Assembly: GCA_051881455.1 (NCBI GenBank) | Contig: JBJEPX010000039.1 | Coordinates: forward strand, 1 to 51,337 | Direction: 5' to 3' | Origin: Fimenecus sp051881455 | GTDB taxonomy: Bacteria; Bacillota; Clostridia; Oscillospirales; Acutalibacteraceae | DNA: 51,337 bases | Shown: positions 42,948 to 51,255 of the stretch, piece after piece | How positions within the stretch are numbered: the first letter of the stretch is position 1 | Layout: each line of letters opens with the position of its first letter | Position numbers and translations under genes: made by a program | The notes under the pieces: generated by a model | Database searches by the model: none | Seen by the model: only the letters and a program-made list of their open reading frames with translations | What the model was told of the DNA's origin: nothing

Positions 42948-42998
42948 TTGACAAATTAAAAAAATCTCCATATAATACATATAGATATATTTCTATGT
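42948..42998 (+). promoter_or_regulatory. arsR promoter and operator
   Basis: TTGACA at 42948-42953, a 17-base spacer and TATAAT at 42971-42976 match the consensus. Just after it, at 42977-42998, an imperfect palindrome with ends ACATA and TATGT around ATATAT covers the likely start site, where an ArsR dimer would block RNA polymerase. Confidence 0.75.
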
Positions 42999-43010
42999 GA
43001 GGTGAGAGCT

Positions 43011-43301
43011 TTGGAACTGAACGAAAATAAAACTGCTTTGATTTTTAAAGCGTTTTGTGACGAAAACCGCGTCCGTATTCTTAAAAGTTTGCGCTCCGGT
43101 GAAAAATGTGCCTGCAAGCTGCTTGAAGAATTGAGCGTTACACAGCCTACACTTTCGCATCATATGAAAATTCTTTGCGATTCGGGCGTTGTTGTGGGGC
43201 GAAAAGACGGAAAATGGATGCACTACTCCATTTCCCCAAAGGGCGCAAAAATCGCCGTCGATTGCCTGAAAGAGCTAACAACGGCAACCCCGGATATATG
43301 A
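43011..43301 (+). CDS. ArsR family metal(loid)-responsive repressor, 96 aa
   Basis: A compact winged helix-turn-helix of the ArsR/SmtB family: IFKAFCDENRVRILKSLRSGEKCACKLLEELSVTQPTLSHHMKILCDSGVV. The C-A-C pair at residues 33 and 35 corresponds to the metal-binding ELCVCDL-type motif of arsenic/cadmium sensors, so the likely signal is arsenite or a similar thiophile. I choose TTG 43011 with GAGGTGAG before it. It probably represses itself and the permease-thioredoxin pair downstream, although a repeat-rich 383-bp gap separates them. Confidence 0.9.
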   Translation: MELNENKTALIFKAFCDENRVRILKSLRSGEKCACKLLEELSVTQPTLSHHMKILCDSGVVVGRKDGKWMHYSISPKGAKIAVDCLKELTTATPDI

Positions 43302-43684
43302 GGATTTTACTAAACGGTATAGCCATTCCCTACACGCACGAAATGAAATTTTCAGGGTAGGGCGGGTGCTTGCCCCCGCCGCGGATTTTGCGGTAAATTG
43401 ATGGAGGGGACGTACAGCGCCCTACTGTAAAAAAATGAAAACAGCCGTGTAACATTCTATTGCACGGCTTATCATAAGAATTTTATATAGACATATTTCA
43501 ATATAACTATATATAAACCTATTTTCATTGCACATTGCGGCGGGAGCAAGCAATACTCGCCTGCCGGCTCAGGCAGCGCTTCTGCTCATTTCATTCGCAG
43601 AGGTGTCCACCGGACACCCGCGCCCCCGCCCTACCATACAAATTACCCCGACAAATCACAATATAACTATATAAGGAGGCTTTT
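43302..43684. repeat. Gap between arsR and permease filled by repeats
   Basis: There is no gene. It contains a GGTAGGGCGGG/CCCCCGCC hairpin at about 43357-43381, a GCCGTG/CACGGC hairpin at about 43445-43468 that may be the arsR terminator, a sequence CAATATAACTATATA at 43502-43516 that is repeated at 43661-43675 just before the permease ribosome site, and the long GC-rich palindrome (copy D, 43537-43635) between the two. Confidence 0.65.
43537..43635. repeat. GC-rich palindromic repeat, long form, copy D
   Basis: The inner block is the same as in copy C from GCCTGCCGGCTCAGGC to GGACACCC. The right arm CCCCCGCCCTACC is complete and the left arm is shortened to GCGGCGGGAGC. It lies between two copies of CAATATAACTATATA. 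Confidence 0.85.
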
Positions 43685-44698
43685 ATGGGAGCAATAAAAA
43701 CCGTATGGGATTTCTTTCAAAACGAAATTCTCGGCATGGGGTGGCTTTATCGCCTAATCACCGCCGCTTTGACCGCCTGCGGGTTGGATACAACCGGCAA
43801 AATCGGCGGCAGTATTCTCTTTTTCATTTACGATACAATCAAGATTATGGTGCTTTTGGGCGTTTTGATTTTGATTGTCTCGTATATACAAAGTTTTTTC
43901 CCGCCTGAGCGGACAAAAAAGATTTTGGGGAGGTTCCACGGTATAGGCGCAAACTGTATGGCGGCGCTTCTCGGCACTGTTACGCCCTTTTGCTCCTGCT
44001 CGTCTATTCCGCTGTTTATGGGGTTTACAAGCGCAGGATTGCCCCTCGGCGTAACATTTTCTTTTCTCATCTCCTCTCCCATGGTTGACCTGGGCAGTCT
44101 TGTGCTGTTGATGAGCATTTTCGGGTGGAAAGTCGCGGTGGTCTATGTTGTGCTCGGTCTTGTAATCGCCGTACTGGGCGGCACGCTGATTGAAAAACTC
44201 CGCCTTGAAAATCAGGTGGAGGAATTTATACGAAACGGTCACTCTATCGACGCGCCACAAAAGGAGTTGCACTTCAAAGACCGATTCAAATACGCGTGGG
44301 GGCAGGTGCTTTTCACCGCGAAAAAAGTATATCCCTATGTGCTGATCGGCGTGGGTATCGGCGCAGTAATCCACAACTGGATTCCCGAAGATTTCATTGT
44401 CAAGGCACTCGGTAACAATAATCCGTTCGGCGTTATTCTTGCTACTGTTGCGGGCGTTCCGATGTATGCTGATATATTCGGCACAATCCCCATTGCCGAG
44501 GCATTACTTGCAAAAGGCGCATTACTTGGTGTTGTCCTGTCCTTTATGATGGCAGTTACCACTTTGTCTTTACCGTCAATGATAATGCTCCGCAAAGCGG
44601 TTAAGCCCAAACTGCTCGGTATTTTCATTGCAATTTGCACGGTGGGAATTATCGTTGTAGGCTACTTTTTCAATTTTATACAACCAATACTGATTTAA
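43685..44698 (+). CDS. ArsP-like permease (DUF318 family), 337 aa
   Basis: A polytopic permease with about eight to ten hydrophobic segments. The conserved block GTVTPFCSCSSIPLFMGF (98-115, Cys103 and Cys105) is the hallmark of the DUF318/ArsP family, whose studied members export trivalent organoarsenicals. The second family block, AGVPMYADIFGTIPIAEALLAKG, is also present. GGAGG precedes the ATG. The thioredoxin-like gene follows 20 bp downstream. With ArsR in front, a metal(loid) export role is likely. The exact substrate is not proven by sequence. Confidence 0.88.
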   Translation: MGAIKTVWDFFQNEILGMGWLYRLITAALTACGLDTTGKIGGSILFFIYDTIKIMVLLGVLILIVSYIQSFFPPERTKKILGRFHGIGANCMAALLGTVTPFCSCSSIPLFMGFTSAGLPLGVTFSFLISSPMVDLGSLVLLMSIFGWKVAVVYVVLGLVIAVLGGTLIEKLRLENQVEEFIRNGHSIDAPQKELHFKDRFKYAWGQVLFTAKKVYPYVLIGVGIGAVIHNWIPEDFIVKALGNNNPFGVILATVAGVPMYADIFGTIPIAEALLAKGALLGVVLSFMMAVTTLSLPSMIMLRKAVKPKLLGIFIAICTVGIIVVGYFFNFIQPILI

Positions 44699-44718
44699 AA
44701 ATTCGGAGGTAATTTATT

Positions 44719-45066
44719 ATGGCATTTTTTGTTCGCGTAAAGAAAAAGAGAGAAAAAAAGGCACCGCCCGCGTGTTGCTGCAACGCACCGCAGAGCGGAG
44801 AACCCGAAAACTGCTGTGAAAAAGTACAGAGCGGTATTTCAAGCATAAAAGTCTTAGGTGCGGGGTGCAAATCCTGCCGCGAACTGTTTGAAAACGCAAA
44901 GCAAGCGGTAAATACAATGGGGCTCGGCACAGAAGTGGAATATATCACCGATATGCAAAAAATTATGCAATACGGCGTAATGAGTATGCCGGCGCTTGTG
45001 GTAAATGAGAAAGTTGTGTCCCAGGGTAAGGTATTAAAGAGCGCAGATATTGCAAAGCTCCTTTAA
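44719..45066 (+). CDS. Thioredoxin-like small redox protein with Cys-rich N-terminus, 115 aa
   Basis: Residues 43-115 form a thioredoxin-like domain of the small redox-active-disulfide type (IKVLGAGCKSCRELFENAKQAV, Cys50 and Cys53; then VMSMPALVVNEKVVSQGKVLK). Before it is an unusual head with basic KKKREKK and cysteines at 19-21 and 32-33 (CCC, CC), which could bind a metal(loid). It follows the ArsP-like permease by 20 bp and ends the transcript at a terminator. Similar small thioredoxins often follow such permeases in Firmicutes. A role in handing over or reducing the cargo is inference. Confidence 0.82.
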   Translation: MAFFVRVKKKREKKAPPACCCNAPQSGEPENCCEKVQSGISSIKVLGAGCKSCRELFENAKQAVNTMGLGTEVEYITDMQKIMQYGVMSMPALVVNEKVVSQGKVLKSADIAKLL

Positions 45067-45082
45067 ATCTTGAACCAACAGA

Positions 45083-45122
45083 GAAAGACCTCCGCAGGGG
45101 CACTGCGAAGGTCTTATTTTTT
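45083..45122. terminator. Bidirectional terminator after the redox protein
   Basis: AGACCT-CGCAG and CTGCG-AGGTCT form a stem with T7 after it, between the convergent ends of the thioredoxin-like and lipid kinase genes. Confidence 0.8.
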
Positions 45123-46027
45123 TACATATCAAGGAATTGTGAGCCTCTCGGTACAACAAAAGTTATACCGTTTTCAATAATCTGAAATTCTCTTTCCGTA
45201 ACATATGCGCACTCGCCGTCCACATTAACAGCGGCAAGTTTTTTACTCTCAACCTTTATTTTTTTACCCCTGCGGAAGGTGGTAATATCCCAGTCGAGAT
45301 GCTCGCCCGCCTTATATTTACTGATAAGCGGCAAAAGGTTTAAGCGACTGCGGTCAAGACGCACCATTACAAAATCAAGCAGACTGTCGTTGGGCATTGC
45401 CAAAGGCGCCGCCTTATAGCCTCCGCCGTACCAGCGTGAATTACCGATATAGCAGAAAAGATATGTTCCTTCAACTGTTTCGCTGTCGTCAATAGTAATT
45501 CTGAACTGACTTTTCAGCTTTCCCATCAGGCAATACAGCAACGAAAGATTATATGCCATTTCTCCGCTTACAAGAGGAAGCTTTTTAAACGCCGCCTGCT
45601 TCGCGCAAACCTCGGCGTCAATACCCATTGAGCATTGATTTATGGCAATCTGACCGTCGGTTTCAATGAGGTCCATTTTCATGGGAACACCGTTAACCTG
45701 GTCGTCAATATTCGTATTCTTGCCGAAAATGCGGCAAAAATCGTTGCCCGAGCCCAAAGGAATTGCGGCAACCTCGCAGTTGTCATGCTTATAACATCCG
45801 TTGACAACCTCATAGAGAGTTCCGTCGCCGCCGCAGGAATAAAAGCGAACTTTTTCGCCTTTCTTTGCGACTTCTTCAACATAACGCTGACCGTCACGGC
45901 TTGCCTTTGTAATATAAATTTCTCCGTCAAGTCCTGTATTTTTGATATACTCTTCAATTACGGGAATATATGCGTTTGCCGCTTTCCCTTTTCCCGACAC
46001 GGGATTCACAATAAAAATATGCTTCAT
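45122..46027 (-). CDS. DagK/YegS-family lipid kinase, 301 aa
   Basis: The chain begins with FIVNPVSGKGKA and has the GGDGT motif at 66-70 (CGGDGTLYEVVNG), then PLGSGNDFCRIFG, which together define the diacylglycerol/sphingosine kinase-like catalytic domain. Such enzymes phosphorylate diacylglycerol or related lipids at the membrane to recycle head-group donors. Length is normal for the bacterial family. I choose the ATG at 46027, about eight bases after AGGA. An ATG three codons upstream is also possible. It follows the methyltransferase gene by 14 bp on the same strand and they are likely co-transcribed. Confidence 0.9.
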   Translation of the reverse strand: MKHIFIVNPVSGKGKAANAYIPVIEEYIKNTGLDGEIYITKASRDGQRYVEEVAKKGEKVRFYSCGGDGTLYEVVNGCYKHDNCEVAAIPLGSGNDFCRIFGKNTNIDDQVNGVPMKMDLIETDGQIAINQCSMGIDAEVCAKQAAFKKLPLVSGEMAYNLSLLYCLMGKLKSQFRITIDDSETVEGTYLFCYIGNSRWYGGGYKAAPLAMPNDSLLDFVMVRLDRSRLNLLPLISKYKAGEHLDWDITTFRRGKKIKVESKKLAAVNVDGECAYVTEREFQIIENGITFVVPRGSQFLDM

Positions 46028-46041
46028 AAAATTCATCCTAA

Positions 46042-47157
46042 CTATTTGTAATACATATACAACTGGCACTTAATCATACCGTTGTACAGCTTGCGGCGTT
46101 TGTCCGCCTTTCGTCCAAAGCATTTTTCAAAGTCCTCATCGGGGCTGATGATATAGTACGCCCAGCCTCTTTCGGGAGCGAAAATTTTACCCATTGTGCG
46201 GTAAATATCCTCTGCAGCTTTAATATCCAGCATTCTCTCCCCATAGGGCGGGTTGCATATAACAGTACCCTTTTCGCTTTTCCTTTGAAAATCCTTCAAA
46301 TCTTTTTTGGATAAATCTATTTTCATGGAAACGCCTGCTCTGCGCGCATTTTCTTTTGCAATTTCAAGAGCGTGAAAATCAATATCGGAGCCGTAGGCCA
46401 TAAAATCCGCGTCACGGATAACTGCCTCGGCGGCTCTTGCTCTTTCCTGCTGCCAGAATGCAGAGTCGATGTTTTCAAACCTTTCCGAAATAAAGGCTCG
46501 CCTGAGCCCCGGGGCAATATTCAGCGCTTTCATTGCGCCCTCAATGAGTATTGTTCCCGAGCCGCAGGTCACATCATACAACGTATGGTAATGACGAAGC
46601 CTTGCAAGCTCTGCCATGGCGGCGGCAAGTGTTTCCTTTATAGGTGCAACATTGGCAACCGGACGGTAACCCCTTTTGTGAAGTCCTGCGCCCGAGGTGT
46701 CAATAAACAGTGTAACGGTATCCTTCATTATTGAAAATTGGATTTGATGAACTGCACCTGATTCCTCAAACCAAGAAATTTTATATTTTTGCTTTAAACG
46801 TTCAACGACCGCCTTTTTGATAATCGCCTGACAGTCGCTAACTGAAAAAAGCTTTGAGTTAAGGGAATATCCCTTAACGGGAAATGCGTCAAACTTTCCT
46901 AACCACTCCTCCCAAGGTAGATTTTTTACGCCCTGAAAAAGCTGTTCAAAGGTAACGGCGGAAAACTCACCCATACGGATAAGTATTCGCTCGCTGTAAC
47001 GGGAACAGATATTTGCACGGGCGAGAATGCTCTCGTCCCCCTCAAAATCCACTCTGCCGTTTTTTGCCTCAACATTCAAGGCGTCCATATCTCGTAATTC
47101 CTGAGCCACGAGCCCTTCAAGTCCCAAAAGACACGGCGCAGAAAACTTAATAAGCAT
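46042..47157 (-). CDS. RlmL/YpsC-like 23S rRNA (guanine-N2) methyltransferase, 371 aa
   Basis: The N-terminal half is a THUMP-containing RNA-binding region (LLGLEGLVAQELRDM to FIDTSGAGLHKRGYR), followed by a Rossmann methyltransferase with DVTCGSGTILIEGA as SAM site, YGSDIDFHALEIAKENARRAG, and the catalytic CNPPYGERM. This is the domain order of RlmL N-terminal-like enzymes that methylate a 23S rRNA guanine. The 371-residue length equals the stand-alone Firmicutes form. GGAG precedes the ATG and a near-consensus promoter is upstream. Confidence 0.9.
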   Translation of the reverse strand: MLIKFSAPCLLGLEGLVAQELRDMDALNVEAKNGRVDFEGDESILARANICSRYSERILIRMGEFSAVTFEQLFQGVKNLPWEEWLGKFDAFPVKGYSLNSKLFSVSDCQAIIKKAVVERLKQKYKISWFEESGAVHQIQFSIMKDTVTLFIDTSGAGLHKRGYRPVANVAPIKETLAAAMAELARLRHYHTLYDVTCGSGTILIEGAMKALNIAPGLRRAFISERFENIDSAFWQQERARAAEAVIRDADFMAYGSDIDFHALEIAKENARRAGVSMKIDLSKKDLKDFQRKSEKGTVICNPPYGERMLDIKAAEDIYRTMGKIFAPERGWAYYIISPDEDFEKCFGRKADKRRKLYNGMIKCQLYMYYK

Positions 47158-47191
47158 AATAAATCTCCGATACTAAAATATTAACTGAAAT

Positions 47192-47220
47192 AGTATAAAC
47201 TTTTTTAGACAGAATGTCAA
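47192..47220 (-). promoter_or_regulatory. Promoter of the methyltransferase-kinase operon
   Basis: On the minus strand TTGACA (47220-47215), 17 bases and TATACT (47197-47192) give a strong sigma-70-type promoter about 35 bases before the start. The opposite strand should also carry a promoter for the histidine kinase, but I could not settle on its elements. Confidence 0.75.
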
Positions 47221-47352
47221 ATAGTATCCGTTTTTAATGAAATCAGTTTTAATAGCAAAGCATAAAAATGCCGTTTTACTTCAAAAAGCGACTGTTGAAA
47301 AGCAATAAAATATGCTACAATAACGGTAATTTAAACATTTGGGGTGAAACAA

Positions 47353-48705
47353 ATGTCAGAAACACTGTTTGATTTAGGTCTTTATAGCTTTTGCTGTCTG
47401 TTTATGGCGATTGCGCAAAACTATACTCTTACGCCTAAATATCCGCGAAAGATTTCCATTCCTTTTTACATTTTTATAAACATATTGATAAATTATATTT
47501 TTCATTATTCAGCTTTAATTATTTCACTGCTTCCAAGTTTTCACCTGCGTTCAAACATAAAAATGGTTTTTTGCTTCGGCTTTTGGATTTTTTATATTTT
47601 CAGCAATTTTTCAAATCCCGTAAAAGAAAAGATTTTAGCGCTGTTTACCCTAATTATTACATTTTCGCTTACTGAAATTTGTTCAAGCGGCATTGTTTTA
47701 TTGATTTTGGAAATTCCCGCCGAGGATTTGCGTAATTTAAGCGGTTTTAACAAGCTGTTTTATTTTGGATTCGGTATTTTTTCATACGCATTGGCAAGCG
47801 GTTTATCCTATATTATTTTGAAAAAAAAGAAAAAGATTAAACTGCAAAAATCCGTATTACTCGTTTTTTCGCTGATTATTATTTGCTTTGCCGCACTAAC
47901 CTTCCTGCTGGCAAACAGCACTTTGTTTACCGAAAACAAAATAACACATATAATTTTAATGCTTTCCCCCATTCCGTTACTGTTACTTTTTGCCGCACTG
48001 TATTGGTTGATGAGGCGGTTAAGCGAACAGGAGGTTTTGCGTGAAAAACTGTATTGGAGTGAAAACTTAAAAGCACTTGAATTGGATTACTATACGGATT
48101 TACAACGGAAATTCGATGAAATCCGCAAAATTCGCCATGATTTTAAAGACCACACGGAGAGTATTCAGCTATTGTTGGAAGAAAACACGCCGGAAAGCAT
48201 TAAATGGGCGACAGATATTCTCATGAGTTTAAACAAAAGTATTGATGCAACTAAAATTCCCTTATATACAGAAAATATTATCGTTAACACAATTGTAAGC
48301 ATAAAAGCCGACGAAGCGAAACGAAACGGCATTGATTTTCAAGCCGCTTTGGATTTGCCGAAAGAGCTTAACATAGAAAGCATTGATTTGAACTGCGTTT
48401 TTTTGAATTTGCTTAACAACGCAGTTGAAAGTTGCCGCCGTATGCCTGAGGACACTCAAAAAAGCATAAAGTTGAAATCATGCGTGCGTGCAGGTTATTT
48501 AATGATTAAAACGGAAAATCCGTATCTTGATTTTCAAACTGATGAAAAAGGTAAATTCAAAACTACAAAATCCGATAAAGCGTCACACGGCTTAGGGCTT
48601 GCTTTAATACAAGATATCGCCGAAAAATATGACGGCACCTTTGAAACAAAAACAGAAAACGAACAGTTTACCGCACTTGTAACCCTTCGCATTCTCCCGA
48701 AATAA
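47353..48705 (+). CDS. AgrC-like sensor histidine kinase, 450 aa
   Basis: Six or so hydrophobic segments in residues 1-215 are followed by a dimerisation region with the phospho-acceptor motif KIRHDFKDH (about 257) and a GHKL ATPase domain (FLNLLNNAVESCRR, then ASHGLGLALIQDIAEKYDGTF). This is the architecture of AgrC/ComD-type peptide-sensing kinases (HPK10). No response regulator, AgrB or AgrD gene is visible beside it, so it is an orphan. I choose the ATG at 47353 after GGGGTG. The gene is more AT-rich than its neighbours. Confidence 0.85.
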   Translation: MSETLFDLGLYSFCCLFMAIAQNYTLTPKYPRKISIPFYIFINILINYIFHYSALIISLLPSFHLRSNIKMVFCFGFWIFYIFSNFSNPVKEKILALFTLIITFSLTEICSSGIVLLILEIPAEDLRNLSGFNKLFYFGFGIFSYALASGLSYIILKKKKKIKLQKSVLLVFSLIIICFAALTFLLANSTLFTENKITHIILMLSPIPLLLLFAALYWLMRRLSEQEVLREKLYWSENLKALELDYYTDLQRKFDEIRKIRHDFKDHTESIQLLLEENTPESIKWATDILMSLNKSIDATKIPLYTENIIVNTIVSIKADEAKRNGIDFQAALDLPKELNIESIDLNCVFLNLLNNAVESCRRMPEDTQKSIKLKSCVRAGYLMIKTENPYLDFQTDEKGKFKTTKSDKASHGLGLALIQDIAEKYDGTFETKTENEQFTALVTLRILPK

Positions 48706-48816
48706 ACGCTCTCCGCCACCACCTGTATATTTTGACAGATATTTACCGCAAATTAAGTTCTTCAAAGTTATTTTTATTTTATGTTTGAAAAATCACTGTA
48801 ATATTTTCATATGTTC

Positions 48817-48845
48817 TTGAAAACGCCCTTTCCCTCTGCTATTAT
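48817..48845 (+). promoter_or_regulatory. Promoter of the OPA transporter operon
   Basis: TTGAAA at 48817-48822 and TATTAT at 48840-48845 are 17 bases apart. The open frame extends upstream across it, so this promoter decides against the longer start at 48811. Confidence 0.65.
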
Positions 48846-48861
48846 AGACGCGGTGATACTT

Positions 48862-50112
48862 GTGACTGACACGAAAATGCGCCGACGCGCCTTATTTATA
48901 ATTTGCTGGATTTCTTACACCGCAACCTACATATGCCGCCTGAATTTTTCTGCGGCTATGCCTGAGCTTTTGCGTGAAAACATATTCAACAACACACAGC
49001 TTGCGCTGATTTCTTCCTGCCTTTTTATAACCTACGGTGCAGGTCAGATATTCAGCGGCGTGCTGTGCGACAAAATCAACCCCCGATATATGGTTTTCGG
49101 CGGTCTGTTTTTATCTTCTTTTTGCAATATTCTGCTGTGCTTTTACTGCACACGCTTTTATTTTACCATTGCGCTGTGGGGGCTTAACGGTCTTTCCCAA
49201 TCGGCGGTATGGTCGCCTATTCTGCGTGTAGGCTCAATGTACTTTGAGGGCGCCGAGAAAACGAAATTCGGCATAAATATGTCAACTACCGTACCGCTGG
49301 GAACTCTTGCCTCATATGCGGTAAGTCTTACGGCGATAAGGCTTTCGGGCTACAAAGCCGTTTTTCTCTCCTGCGGACTGATTGTTCTGGCAGTTTCGTT
49401 CTTATGGGTAGTTTCTTTCGGGAAAATTACAAAAGGACTTAAAGTCTGCGTTTACTCGGACGGTGGGGACAAAGCTACCGTTCAAAAAATGTCCCGCACG
49501 GTCCTCACAGCCTGTATTTTTGCAATACTTATTATTTCAATTCCCACGGCGGTGCACGGAGCGTTAAAGGACGGCGTTACAGGCTGGGTACCCGTTTTCA
49601 TAGGCGAGCGTTTTTCAGTGGGAACTTCATTTTCACTGCTTCTTACAATGCTTTTACCCATTGTCAATGTAACAGGCGCATATATAGCAAAATTTCTCAA
49701 CAAATTTTTCAAAAACGAACTCGTCACCTGTATTGTGTTTTTTGTTGTGTCAATAATTTCGCTGTTTGTACTTAAAACGGCAGGTGAAAAGAGCATATAT
49801 CTTTCCATTGTCTGCCTTGCCCTTATCACAAACAGTATGTTTGCCGTAAATGTTATGCTTATTACTCTTATTCCGCTGAAATTTGCGAAATACGGCAAGA
49901 CGGGCACGGTAACGGGGCTTTTAAATTCCGTTACATATTTAGGCTGCGGCGCTTCTATGCTTTACTGCGGAGTTTTGCTTGACAAAGCAGGCTGGGATAC
50001 GGTAATTTCAACGTGGATGCTGATGTCTCTTACTGCGGCGGTAATTTGTATTCCTGCCGCGATTATCTGGAACAATTTTAAAATAAAGTCAGAAAAAGGA
50101 GAGGTTTTATAA
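48862..50112 (+). CDS. MFS transporter, organophosphate:phosphate antiporter-like, 416 aa
   Basis: A twelve-segment transporter with the N-terminal pattern ALFIICWISYTATYICRLNFSAAMPEL and the first-loop motif GVLCDKINPRYMVFGG, as in OPA members (GlpT/UhpT), which exchange phosphate for sugar phosphates or glycerol-3-phosphate. The start is taken at GTG 48862 because GGTGAT lies five bases before it and a promoter occupies the longer N-terminus. Its stop overlaps the next gene start by one base. The neighbour is a phosphoesterase, so uptake and cleavage of a phosphorylated compound is a reasonable but unproven reading. Confidence 0.78.
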   Translation: MTDTKMRRRALFIICWISYTATYICRLNFSAAMPELLRENIFNNTQLALISSCLFITYGAGQIFSGVLCDKINPRYMVFGGLFLSSFCNILLCFYCTRFYFTIALWGLNGLSQSAVWSPILRVGSMYFEGAEKTKFGINMSTTVPLGTLASYAVSLTAIRLSGYKAVFLSCGLIVLAVSFLWVVSFGKITKGLKVCVYSDGGDKATVQKMSRTVLTACIFAILIISIPTAVHGALKDGVTGWVPVFIGERFSVGTSFSLLLTMLLPIVNVTGAYIAKFLNKFFKNELVTCIVFFVVSIISLFVLKTAGEKSIYLSIVCLALITNSMFAVNVMLITLIPLKFAKYGKTGTVTGLLNSVTYLGCGASMLYCGVLLDKAGWDTVISTWMLMSLTAAVICIPAAIIWNNFKIKSEKGEVL

Positions 50113-51011
50113 TGTTCTTAAAACCCGAATACAAAAATGAAAAGGCGTATGCAAAATATGTTGACGAAAGCGGTGTATTCTCCAACAAGCTTTGCAACGC
50201 TCTGCCGCAAACCGTTATAGCAAAAGCCGTTAAAGCTCATATGGAAAGCGGTGGAAAAACGAAAAAAGTTGCTGTTATCGGCTTTGACGGTGCAAGGGCG
50301 GACTCACTTGTTCCCGTTGTAAAATCCAATTATGACCCTTACATAAACCGTGCAAAATACAGCGCATTAGAGGAGTTAAAGGAACAAGGCGGACTTTACC
50401 TTTGCTACACCGGCGGCGAAAAGGGTGAAACACAGGAAACCAGCACTCCTCAGGGGTGGGCGACATTACTTACCGGCAAGTGGGCAAAGGAAAACGGAAT
50501 TTACAGCAACGAAACGCTGACAAAAGAAAAAACTTTTCTCTATGAATACGCCGAAAAGGGCAAAAAGACTGTTTTCAACGGCATTTGGCCCGTTCATTTC
50601 ACTCATACCTACAAAGCGGAGGCGGAAAAGGGCAAAAAAGAAAATTTGCCCATTGAGTTTTATCAATGCGAAGATAACGACGACCTTTTGACGGAAAAAA
50701 TGATAAAATCCGTAACTGAGGACAACTGCGATATTTCTTTTTGTATATTGGAACTGCCCGACCATATGGGGCACGAAACACAGGGCGGATTCAACAATAA
50801 AAATCCCCAGTATGTTAAGGCCGTTACGCTCTGCGATAAGAACGCATACAAAATAATTAAGGCGATTAAAAGCCGCCCCACATACTGTGACGAAGATTGG
50901 CTGATAATTATTTCGGCAGACCACGGCGGTCATCTGCGCGGGCACGGAACACAACTTATCACCGACCGCACAGTATTTATAGCAACTAATAAAAAAGAGT
51001 ATTTTGAATAA
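50112..51011 (+). CDS. Alkaline phosphatase-superfamily phosphoesterase, 299 aa
   Basis: The alpha/beta hydrolase core of nucleotide pyrophosphatase/phosphodiesterases is visible: VAVIGFDGARADS with metal ligand Asp59, the nucleophile region TSTPQGWATLLTGKWAKENGI (Thr112 likely), LPDHMGHETQGG and IIISADHGGHLRGHG, which supply the remaining metal ligands. There is no signal peptide, so it should be cytoplasmic, unlike many relatives. The protein is shorter than typical family members. AAAGGAG precedes the ATG and it is translationally coupled with the transporter. Confidence 0.85.
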   Translation: MFLKPEYKNEKAYAKYVDESGVFSNKLCNALPQTVIAKAVKAHMESGGKTKKVAVIGFDGARADSLVPVVKSNYDPYINRAKYSALEELKEQGGLYLCYTGGEKGETQETSTPQGWATLLTGKWAKENGIYSNETLTKEKTFLYEYAEKGKKTVFNGIWPVHFTHTYKAEAEKGKKENLPIEFYQCEDNDDLLTEKMIKSVTEDNCDISFCILELPDHMGHETQGGFNNKNPQYVKAVTLCDKNAYKIIKAIKSRPTYCDEDWLIIISADHGGHLRGHGTQLITDRTVFIATNKKEYFE

Positions 51012-51016
51012 ACAGC

Positions 51017-51055
51017 AATCCGGTAAAAAGGGGACAGTCCCCTTTTTACCGGATT
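51017..51055. terminator. Perfect 19-bp-arm palindrome after the phosphoesterase
   Basis: Arms AATCCGGTAAAAAGGGGAC and its complement are symmetrical around the A at 51036. A T run follows. The inner 14 bases of each arm equal those of the palindrome at 9099-9137. Confidence 0.75.
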
Positions 51056-51115
51056 TTTATTTACTTTCAAAGCAACACCCGCATAAGGTGTATTTTTATT
51101 CAAAAACGATTGTCA

Positions 51116-51244
51116 TTATGCTTTTTTCGGGAAGGCGGATTTCCAAAAAATATCGTTGAAAAAAATTCCGATTGCCGCGATTGTTACAGCAAGCAATGCC
51201 GCAATCACGGGGAGTACGATTTTTAATACCTTTTTCTTTTTCAT
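51116..51244 (-). CDS. Small single-span membrane peptide, 42 aa
   Basis: On the minus strand an ATG six bases after AGGAGA starts a 42-codon frame: a lysine-rich head (MKKKK), one hydrophobic stretch of about 23 residues, then NDIFWKSAFPKKA. The ribosome site and the clear positive-inside pattern support a real small membrane peptide. An ATG two codons upstream abuts the site and is less likely. The inverted-repeat element begins 12 bases upstream, so the peptide's promoter may lie in or beyond the element. Function unknown. Confidence 0.6.
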   Translation of the reverse strand: MKKKKVLKIVLPVIAALLAVTIAAIGIFFNDIFWKSAFPKKA

Positions 51245-51255
51245 TTTCATTCTCC

